Notes under the pieces: generated by a model | The model's database searches: none | What the model was told of the DNA's origin: nothing | Seen by the model: the letters and a program-made list of their open reading frames with translations, nothing else | Shown here: positions 57,923 to 64,000 of the stretch, in pieces | Position numbering within the stretch: the first letter of the stretch is position 1 | Layout: every line of letters begins with the position of its first letter | Assembly (NCBI RefSeq): GCF_900114895.1 | Contig: NZ_FOUO01000007.1 | Coordinates: forward strand, 62,001 to 126,000 | Source: Ectothiorhodospira mobilis | GTDB taxonomy: Bacteria > Pseudomonadota > Gammaproteobacteria > Ectothiorhodospirales > Ectothiorhodospiraceae | Length of the DNA stretch: 64,000 nucleotides | Direction of reading: 5' to 3' | Program-made: the position numbers and the translations under genes

Positions 57923-59298
57923 CGGTTGGCATCCTCCTGCAGGCTTAAAACGGCTTCCAGACCCTGGAAGAACTCGCCAAAGGCCTCGCGGATCGCATGC
58001 TCACCCACCTCGGCCAACTGTTCCATCGGGTTGAACGCCTCAAAATGGTCACTGCGTAGTATCGCCAGCGGCCAGTGCGGTCCTTCCGGATCCTGCTCAT
58101 CAAATGTGAACGCCCATTCTTCCTTCCCTGGCGGCGTTGCCGGAGACAGTTCATCTTCTTCCGCGCTCTCCGAGATTGGTGGCAGTTCATCGTAGAGGGT
58201 GTCCACCCACACACCATACGCGTTGGAGGCAAAGCGACGTTTATCCGCTTCCCGCATCCCCGAGCGAGCCTGCACCATGTGGAAACGCTGTCGCCAGTCG
58301 CCCCCCCCCCACGGCCCCTCATGGACAGAGGCAAGCCGGGACAGATGACCGAACAGATACCGATACCCTTCCCACGTCGCGGGCACATCCACGGCAAAGA
58401 AGAAGACCTCGGCCTGCAGGTGCAACAGGGTGGCCGCCACCGTCTCGTGCAATCCGGCACGACTGTCGATCAACACTACTTCGGGCCGTACCTGCGCCTC
58501 CAGCTCAGCAATCATCCGCCGAAGACGTGCCGCAAACCCATTGCCATCCTCTCCTTCCAGATAGGCCCGCGCCAGCTTTGCCAGGACGTTATCCGGATGA
58601 TCCATGGTGCGGCGACCCACAGCCGGTGCCACCCAAAGGCCCGGGCTCTCCGCCAGCGGGCTCTCGGCCACCATCTCCCGCATCAGGTCAGGGCCGGCAT
58701 TACCCACCAGATCCTCGACCAGCCAGTCGAGCACCCCGTAATCCGGGCGCGAGTCCACCGGCAACATATGCGCCCCCAGGCCCGGCGCCTCCAGGTCCAG
58801 ATCCACCAGCAGCACCGTGCGTCCCTGACGCACCAGCTCTCGCCCCCAGAGCATCATGGCGGTGGACCGCCCGACACCGCCCTTCAGGCTGTGAAACACC
58901 AATCGCGGGCAATGGGCCTCTCGCTCCGATTCGGGCTGGTGGACCCAGTCCTGCCCCATGGCGCGCCGTTCCACCACCTGCACACCCGTATCCTCAACCC
59001 AGTACATCAGGCTTGGTTCCCAGAACAGGGCTTCACCGGCCAGGGTATCTGAACATCGCCCCACCCCGCTGTCCTCTCCCGGGCTATAGGGTCCCAAAGT
59101 CTCCCGCAGGCGCTGGCGCACGGCCACCAGGGCCTCGTCAGACCAGTCATCCGGCACCACGAGATACAACCGGCCGTGCATATCCCGCACCACACGCATG
59201 CGGGAGAAATCCGCCTCCGGGCACACCTCGAGGACCGAGGCCACCATCCGCGGGATGCACCCATCAAAGGTCACCCGCTGCCTCTCTTGCATGCTCAT
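57919..59298 (-). CDS. KGGVGR-variant ParA/MinD-type ATPase
   Basis: A 459-aa protein. Residues ~1-130 are an uncharacterised N-terminal domain. The ATPase core begins FHSLKGGVGRSTA (139-147), the ParA/MinD/Mrp deviant Walker A with Arg replacing the second Lys; the first (signature) Lys is kept. LLVDLDLEAPGLG (~163-175) is the Walker A' Asp segment and VVLIDSRAGLHE (~275-286) the Walker B region. NCBI uses the label KGGVGR-motif variant AAA ATPase for such proteins, as far as I recall. ATGA overlaps join it to the HEPN-like gene upstream and the NTPase gene downstream. Confidence 0.8.
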   Translation of the reverse strand: MSMQERQRVTFDGCIPRMVASVLEVCPEADFSRMRVVRDMHGRLYLVVPDDWSDEALVAVRQRLRETLGPYSPGEDSGVGRCSDTLAGEALFWEPSLMYWVEDTGVQVVERRAMGQDWVHQPESEREAHCPRLVFHSLKGGVGRSTAMMLWGRELVRQGRTVLLVDLDLEAPGLGAHMLPVDSRPDYGVLDWLVEDLVGNAGPDLMREMVAESPLAESPGLWVAPAVGRRTMDHPDNVLAKLARAYLEGEDGNGFAARLRRMIAELEAQVRPEVVLIDSRAGLHETVAATLLHLQAEVFFFAVDVPATWEGYRYLFGHLSRLASVHEGPWGGGDWRQRFHMVQARSGMREADKRRFASNAYGVWVDTLYDELPPISESAEEDELSPATPPGKEEWAFTFDEQDPEGPHWPLAILRSDHFEAFNPMEQLAEVGEHAIREAFGEFFQGLEAVLSLQEDANR

Positions 59299-59672
59299 AC
59301 TCCCAACTGCGCCGCTGCACAGGTGCGGCGCGCATGTTCACGATGCCTTGCCACCAACTCGCTGTTGAATTGGCAGTCCGACCAATATCGATTTCTGATC
59401 TGCCATCCGTGCATATAATCGCTGGTGTTCAGTAATTGATAGAGCCCGCCCCGAGCACGCCCGCTCACCCACTTCTTCGCATCACCCACCAACTCCGGCA
59501 GATGCTTGTATGGCAGTTTACGCTCCCCGCCTGGGATGTTGGTCATCGCATGCTTCAACGCACACTCCGCCGCCAGCCCGAAGGCGTGGCTGGCACCGCC
59601 GTACCGATTTGCGCGCCACAGGTATTCCCCATCCTGCAACCAGCGCACCGCTGCTTGCCGATAATCCTCCAT
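59295..59672 (-). CDS. HEPN-like domain protein
   Basis: A 125-aa, mostly helical protein. Residues ~5-45 (RQAAVRWLQDGEYLWRANRYGGASHAFGLAAECALKHAM) have the two-helix pattern of HEPN domains, including the GLAAECALK core, and HLPEL plus WQIRNRY fit the following helices. An R-X5-H occurs at Arg51-His57, but not in the helix where HEPN ribonucleases carry their RX4-6H, so catalysis is uncertain. GGAG precedes the ATG at 59672. First gene of the operon, overlapping the KGGVGR ATPase start. Confidence 0.7.
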   Translation of the reverse strand: MEDYRQAAVRWLQDGEYLWRANRYGGASHAFGLAAECALKHAMTNIPGGERKLPYKHLPELVGDAKKWVSGRARGGLYQLLNTSDYMHGWQIRNRYWSDCQFNSELVARHREHARRTCAAAQLGV

Positions 59673-60086
59673 GTTCGTCTCCGCCGCATATGAATCCAGG
59701 GTCGGTGTGCATCAAGTGGTGGGCATGCTTGCCCCATGGTGCCCGGTCGCCATGCCTTCACCAAAGCCTTTCGATGGGTTCAACGCTCGTGGAGCGGGCA
59801 AAATCTGTTCAATGGCACCCTCCGGCAGCCGTGCGGCTAGGGTAACATGCCTATTCCAGGCAACAGCTGAATGGCATGGCCATTGGAGGCTGGATCGCGC
59901 AAAACCAGCATCTCAATGACGACAGACCGCACCGACGCCGTCTGCAAATACGGTCTCATCGATCACAAGTAAGCGATCATGTAGAGATGGAGCGTCATGC
60001 CCTTCCAGCATGGTCACTCGGGGGGCACCTTGGGTTCTCCGATGGAGCTCTTCCCCTGCGCCCGCCGCCGATGGCCCCCTTGGGGT
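59673..60086. other. 414-base non-coding stretch at the right end of the accessory region
   Basis: Upstream of the HEPN-like gene and downstream of the ABC1 kinase gene. Short frames exist on both strands but none is protein-like. It should hold the promoter of the accessory operon; TTGATG about 16 bases before a TCATAT-like hexamer near the start is the best, weak, candidate. No tRNA-Lys fragment or other direct repeat that would define an element end was found by eye. Confidence 0.5.
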
Positions 60087-61409
60087 TTACAAATAGGGCG
60101 CCAGCATGCCGTGGATATCCACCCGGGCCTGCAGCTTGCGGCAGAGCATGAAGGTGCCCATGAACTTGCGGTGCAGGAAGAGGGTGGCCGGTTCGGGCAT
60201 GTTGTTGAAGCGCTGGTCCAGGAACAGCTCCCGGCCCCGGTGGAAGACCCGTTCGAACAGGTCCGACTGGCCGAAGTCGTAGGGGCCGGGGGTGCGCACC
60301 GGTTCCCCGGAGAGATGCAGCAGGTCCAGCATCTCCCTCACCTCCACCGTGGGGGAGGTCTCGGTGAGATAGCCCAGGTCGATGCAGGCCCGGTGCATGG
60401 CCTCCCGGTCCCCGTCGCGGGTGGCCCGGGCCAGGCGGCGGTAGGTCTCCACCCAGTGCGCGTGGATGGCATGGGCGGCGCCATAGTCCAGCAGGGCGAT
60501 GCGTCGGGTGTCGGCGTCGTAGAGGTAGTTGCTGAAATTGGGGTCGGTCTGCACCAGGCCGAAGTCGAACAACTCGCGGAAGGTGAGCCGGGCCAGCAGT
60601 CCGGCCACCCGGTCCCGGTCCGCCTGACTGTGCCGGGTCTCCACCACCCGGTCCACCGGCTCGCCCGTGAGGAAGTCCATGGCCAGGATCTGCGGCGTGC
60701 ACAGGTCCCGGTGCGGCCGGGGCACGATCAGGTCCGGGTCCTCCCCGAGGCGGTCGGCGTAGGTCTCCATGGCGTCGGCCTCGGCGGCGTAGTCCGTCTC
60801 CCGGTGCAGCTGGCGGCGGGCCTCCTCGAACAGGGGGGCCGGGTCCACGCCCCTGGGCATCATGCGGAAGTTCTTCACCAGGAAGGACAGATTGCGGATG
60901 TCGCTGTCGATGCTCTCGCGCACGCCGGGGAACTGGATCTTCAGGGCCAGATCCCGCCCGTCCCGGGTGCGGGCCCGGTGCACCTGGCCGATGGAGGCGG
61001 CGGCGATGGGGGTGAGGTCCATGTGCTCGAAGCGCTGTTCCCAGCCCCGGCCGTATTCCCGGTTGAGCACGGCGCTGAGCTGGCCCAGGGGCATGGGCTC
61101 GGCGCTCTGGCGCAGCGCCCCCAGGATCTCCGTCACCTCGGGACCGAAGATGTCGCTGCCGTCCATGGACATGAGCTGGCCCATCTTCATGACGGCGCCG
61201 CGCATGCGCGCCAGGCGCTGGGTGAAGCGCCGGGCGTGGGGGCCGGAGAGGGGGATGCGCCCCGGGGCGGGTCCACCCCGGGAGAGCTGGGTGAGTCCCT
61301 TGACGCCGATGCCGGCGGCCAGGGAGCCTGAGGCCATGCCCAGGTGCCACAGGCGACCGAGACGGGAGCTGGGAACGGGGTTGGAGCGGCGCTTGGTGTC
61401 GTCCGGCAT
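60087..61409 (-). CDS. ABC1/UbiB (AarF/COQ8) family atypical kinase
   Basis: A 440-aa protein of the UbiB/COQ8 protein-kinase-like family, which supports ubiquinone synthesis or other lipid pathways. The family's KxGQ motif is in GAVMKMGQLMSMD, the Ala-rich nucleotide loop in TPIAAASIGQVHRA, the catalytic Lys in LALKIQFPGVRESI, EADAMETYADRL follows, and the metal region is VQTDPNFSNYLYD...IALLDYGAA. It lacks the usual C-terminal membrane helices of UbiB and is not next to other ubi genes, so it is probably a paralogue. A single gene on the minus strand. Confidence 0.85.
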   Translation of the reverse strand: MPDDTKRRSNPVPSSRLGRLWHLGMASGSLAAGIGVKGLTQLSRGGPAPGRIPLSGPHARRFTQRLARMRGAVMKMGQLMSMDGSDIFGPEVTEILGALRQSAEPMPLGQLSAVLNREYGRGWEQRFEHMDLTPIAAASIGQVHRARTRDGRDLALKIQFPGVRESIDSDIRNLSFLVKNFRMMPRGVDPAPLFEEARRQLHRETDYAAEADAMETYADRLGEDPDLIVPRPHRDLCTPQILAMDFLTGEPVDRVVETRHSQADRDRVAGLLARLTFRELFDFGLVQTDPNFSNYLYDADTRRIALLDYGAAHAIHAHWVETYRRLARATRDGDREAMHRACIDLGYLTETSPTVEVREMLDLLHLSGEPVRTPGPYDFGQSDLFERVFHRGRELFLDQRFNNMPEPATLFLHRKFMGTFMLCRKLQARVDIHGMLAPYL

Positions 61410-61491
61410 GAAGCGGTCCTTGGATCGGGGTGGGTGTATCAGGGACCGCTAATACTGAGGGGAGTTTCAACCGAGTGCAACACCCGGGTAT

Positions 61492-62730
61492 TTACACCAG
61501 CACCTCCAGGGCGGGGGGATGGCCGAGGAAGCGCTCGGGGCTGGCGCTGTGGCCGTAGGCGCCGGACTGGTGGATCACCACCAGGTCGCCGGGGGCGGCA
61601 GGGGGCAGCGCCAGGCGGTCGGCCAGCAGGTCCAGGGGGGTGCACAGGGGCCCCACCACCGAGGCGGTCTCCCGCTCGGCCACGTCCATGCGGTTGCCGA
61701 TGACCACCGGATAGTTCTTGCGGATGATCTGGCCGAAGTTGCCGGAGGCGGCCAGGTGGTGGTGCAGGCCGCCGTCCGTCACCAGGAAGGGATGCCCCCG
61801 GGAGGTCTTGCGATCCAGGACGCGGCAGACATAGACCCCCGCCTCCCCCACCAGGTAGCGGCCCAGTTCCAGGATCAGCCGGGCCTCGGGGAGATCCCGG
61901 GCCGCGCGCGTCACAAGCGCCGCCAGATGTTCGCCAATGGGTGCCGGATCCAGGGGCCTTTCCCCCGGGAAATAGGGGATGCCAAAGCCCCCGCCCAGGT
62001 TCAGGCTGCGTACCGGGGCCGGGGCGTGTTCCGCCAGGCGCAGGGCCAGGTCAAAGCACTGGCGCTGGGCCTCGATGATGGCCTCGGCGCGCAGGTTCTG
62101 GGAGCCGGCGAAGAGGTGGAAGCCCTCGAAGGCCAGGCCGGCCTTGCCGATGGCCCGCAGCAGTTCCGGGACCTCTTCGGCATCCACGCCGAAGGGCTTG
62201 GGACCGCCCCCCATCTTCATGCCGGAGCTCTTGAGCTCGAAGTCGGGGTTGACCCGCACCGCTACCCGGGCGGGGAGCCCCAGGTCCCGGGAGGCGCGGG
62301 CCAGGAACGGCACCTCGCGGAAGGATTCCAGGTTCACCAGGATGCCCGCAGCCACGGCCTGGTGCAGTTCCTCTGCCCGTTTGCCGGGGCCGGCGAAGCT
62401 GATCTCGGCGGGATCGGCGCCGGTGTCCAGGGCGGTCTTCAGCTCGCCGGAGGAGGCCACGTCCAGGCCGTCCACCCGGCTGGCCAGGTGGGCCACCAGG
62501 GCGGGCATGGGATTGGCCTTGACGGCGTAGTGCAGCCGCACCCCCTCGGGCAGATGGGCCCGCAGCCGTTCCACCCGGCGGGTGATGAGGGCCCGGTCAT
62601 AGGCGTAGAAGGGGGTCTGCCCCACCCGCGCCGCCAGGCGGGAGAGGGGCAGGCCGCCGATGAGCAGTTCCCCGTCCTGGTGGGGGAAGCCCTCGACGGG
62701 GGCGTGGACAGGGGCGGTGGTGTCATTCAC
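61492..62730 (-). CDS. PLP-dependent decarboxylase, exosortase A system-associated
   Basis: A 412-aa fold type III decarboxylase of the diaminopimelate/ornithine decarboxylase family. Seen: TPFYAYDRALI, the PLP Lys in LHYAVKANPMPALV, the phosphate-binding LNLGGGFGIPYF, ELGRYLVGEAGVYVCRV, and GPLCTPLDLLADRL (active-site Cys). Together with the overlapping acyl-CoA ligase gene this matches the pair found in exosortase A/EPS gene clusters (decarboxylase and AMP ligase, TIGR03099/TIGR03098 as I recall). Its start overlaps the ligase stop by 8 bases. The substrate is unknown. Confidence 0.85.
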   Translation of the reverse strand: MNDTTAPVHAPVEGFPHQDGELLIGGLPLSRLAARVGQTPFYAYDRALITRRVERLRAHLPEGVRLHYAVKANPMPALVAHLASRVDGLDVASSGELKTALDTGADPAEISFAGPGKRAEELHQAVAAGILVNLESFREVPFLARASRDLGLPARVAVRVNPDFELKSSGMKMGGGPKPFGVDAEEVPELLRAIGKAGLAFEGFHLFAGSQNLRAEAIIEAQRQCFDLALRLAEHAPAPVRSLNLGGGFGIPYFPGERPLDPAPIGEHLAALVTRAARDLPEARLILELGRYLVGEAGVYVCRVLDRKTSRGHPFLVTDGGLHHHLAASGNFGQIIRKNYPVVIGNRMDVAERETASVVGPLCTPLDLLADRLALPPAAPGDLVVIHQSGAYGHSASPERFLGHPPALEVLV

Positions 62731-64000
62731 GGGAGTACCTCGCGGCCAGGGTATTGCGGTCCAGTTTGCCGTTGGGGTTGCGCGGCAGGGGGCCTGTATG
62801 CACGTGGATCTCGGCGGGGACCATGTAGGCGGGCATGCGGCTGCGGCATTCCGTCATCAGGACCTCGGTGTCCATCTCCTCCCCGTCGCGCGCGGTGACC
62901 ACCGCGACGATGGCTTGCCCCAGGGTGGGGTGGGGCACGCCGAAGGCCACGCATTCCCCCACCTTTTGGGTGGCATAGAGGATCTCCTCCACCTCCGTGG
63001 GGCTGACCCGGTAGCCGGAGGTCTTGATCATCTCGTCACGGCGGCCGATGAAGTAGAGATAGCCCTCCTCGTCGCGGCGCACGGTGTCCCCGGAGAACAC
63101 GGCCATCTCCGGCAGCACCAGGCCCCCGGGACGTCCGGGGGTCGTGGACGGCAGGGGACGGAAGTGTCGTGCGGTGCGCTCCGGATCGTTCCAGTAGCCC
63201 TGGGCCACCAGGGCGCCGCGCTGCACCAGTTCGCCGGGTTCATGGGGGGCGCAGGGGCTACCGTCCTCCCGCAGCACCAGCACCTCGGCGTTGGGGATGG
63301 CCTTGCCGATGGAGTCCGCACGCCGGTCCACCTCCTCCGGGGGCAGGTAGGTGGCGCGGAAGGCCTCGGTGAGGCCGTACATGAGGTAGGGCCGGGTGCG
63401 GGGCAGGATTCGGCGCAGGCGCTGCAGGGTCTCCCGGGGCATGTGCCCGCCGGTGTTGGCGATGTAGCGCAGGTGGTCGCGGATGCCCTGGGGCCATTCC
63501 AACGCGGCCAACTGGATCCACAGGGGCGGCACCGCGGTCAGGCCGGTGACCCGTTCCCGTTCCATGGCCTTGAGCACGTCCCGGGGCAGGAGGTGGTTGA
63601 GCAGGACCACCCGGGCCCCGCTGGCGAAGGCGGTGGTGAGCTGGGAGAAGCCGGCGTCGAAGGACAGGGGCAGGGCGGCCAGCAGGGTGTCCTCGGGGCG
63701 GTTCTCCAGATACTGGGCCACGCTCTGGGCCCCCATGACCAGGTTGCGATGGGAGAGCACCACCCCCTTGGGGCCGCCGGTGCTGCCCGAGGTATAGAGG
63801 ATGGCCGCCATATCCGTGTCGATCACCCGAGGCGCCGGGCCGGGCGCCTCCGTGGGGAGTTGGGACCAGGCGTGGCAGTCGGCGGTACCGGTGGGCGCCG
63901 CCTCCTCGGGGGAGGCGTCCACGAGGAGGATATGGCGCAGGTCGTGGCAGTGTTCCAGGGTGTCCTTCAGGGCCGTGAGCCGGGCCGTGGAGGTGACCAG
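62723..64000 (-). CDS. Acyl-CoA ligase (AMP-forming), exosortase A system-associated (5' end outside window)
   Basis: An ANL-superfamily adenylate-forming enzyme missing its N-terminus: the frame continues to the window edge beyond the GTG at 63922. About 425 residues are visible. The AMP-binding P-loop is ILYTSGSTGGPKGVVLSHRNL, then MYGLTEAFR, FSGDTVRRDEEGYLYFIGRRDEMIKTSGYRVSPTEVEE, and the catalytic Lys in PRNPNGKLDRNTLAARY. It probably activates an acid as acyl-AMP for transfer in exopolysaccharide or associated small-molecule synthesis, in concert with the neighbouring decarboxylase. Confidence 0.87.
   Translation of the reverse strand: MVTSTARLTALKDTLEHCHDLRHILLVDASPEEAAPTGTADCHAWSQLPTEAPGPAPRVIDTDMAAILYTSGSTGGPKGVVLSHRNLVMGAQSVAQYLENRPEDTLLAALPLSFDAGFSQLTTAFASGARVVLLNHLLPRDVLKAMERERVTGLTAVPPLWIQLAALEWPQGIRDHLRYIANTGGHMPRETLQRLRRILPRTRPYLMYGLTEAFRATYLPPEEVDRRADSIGKAIPNAEVLVLREDGSPCAPHEPGELVQRGALVAQGYWNDPERTARHFRPLPSTTPGRPGGLVLPEMAVFSGDTVRRDEEGYLYFIGRRDEMIKTSGYRVSPTEVEEILYATQKVGECVAFGVPHPTLGQAIVAVVTARDGEEMDTEVLMTECRSRMPAYMVPAEIHVHTGPLPRNPNGKLDRNTLAARYSRE

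Overview
The window looks like chromosomal DNA of a high-GC gammaproteobacterium, most likely from the Ectothiorhodospiraceae/Chromatiales side of the class. That is inferred from gene order and protein character: type IV pilus pilSR-pilBCD followed by coaE and zapD, nudB-yebC-ruvCAB followed by a complete tol-pal operon with queE/queC, a Chromatium-type 2[4Fe-4S] ferredoxin, a YeeE/YedE sulfur transporter, and two genes of an exosortase-A-associated locus at the right edge. Almost all of it is dense core genome with short intergenic gaps and many ATGA-type overlaps. No insertion sequence, integrase, rRNA or CRISPR array was seen.

Layout. 1-5.1 kb: 5'-truncated secA, argJ and a Nudix/ThiE-like fusion. 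5.1-13.8 kb, minus strand: a division and type IV pilus block (zapD, coaE, pilD, pilC, pilB, pilR, pilS, small zinc-ribbon protein). 13.9-18.1 kb: sucCD, glutamine-dependent nadE and the PII gene glnB. 18.2-20.6 kb: nitroreductase, bamD, rluD. 20.6-24.5 kb: a long leader, a small MgtE_N-like protein, two tandem mgtE genes and a 216-bp nested inverted repeat. 24.5-33.3 kb: PfkB kinase, hemolysin III homologue, PA2778/PA2779-type pair, MFS transporter, coaD, ferredoxin, mutM, FkbO/XanB2-type chorismatase, EAL-HDOD protein. 33.5-40.8 kb: rpmB-rpmG, a pteridine cluster (folB, folK, pteridine-reductase-like SDR), MidA-type methyltransferase, cca, NDUFA9-like protein, aldehyde dehydrogenase. 40.8-54.4 kb, plus strand: DedA, one-POTRA Omp85 protein, nudB, alpha/beta hydrolase, yebC, ruvC, ruvA, a ZIP-like transporter, ruvB, ybgC-tolQRAB-pal-cpoB, queE, queC. 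54.5-56.1 kb: YeeE/YedE transporter and tRNA-Lys(TTT).

The one clearly accessory stretch is about 56.1-60.1 kb, beside tRNA-Lys. It holds a tightly coupled three-gene operon on the minus strand: a small HEPN-like protein, a ParA/MinD-type ATPase whose P-loop reads KGGVGRST (Arg in place of the second Lys), and a 505-aa P-loop NTPase. Both junctions are ATGA overlaps. The combination resembles defence or conflict modules, but I cannot match it to a named system, so it is the best candidate here for something undescribed. From 60.1 kb the minus strand carries an ABC1/UbiB-family kinase, then an exosortase-A-associated PLP decarboxylase and acyl-CoA ligase, the latter cut by the window end.
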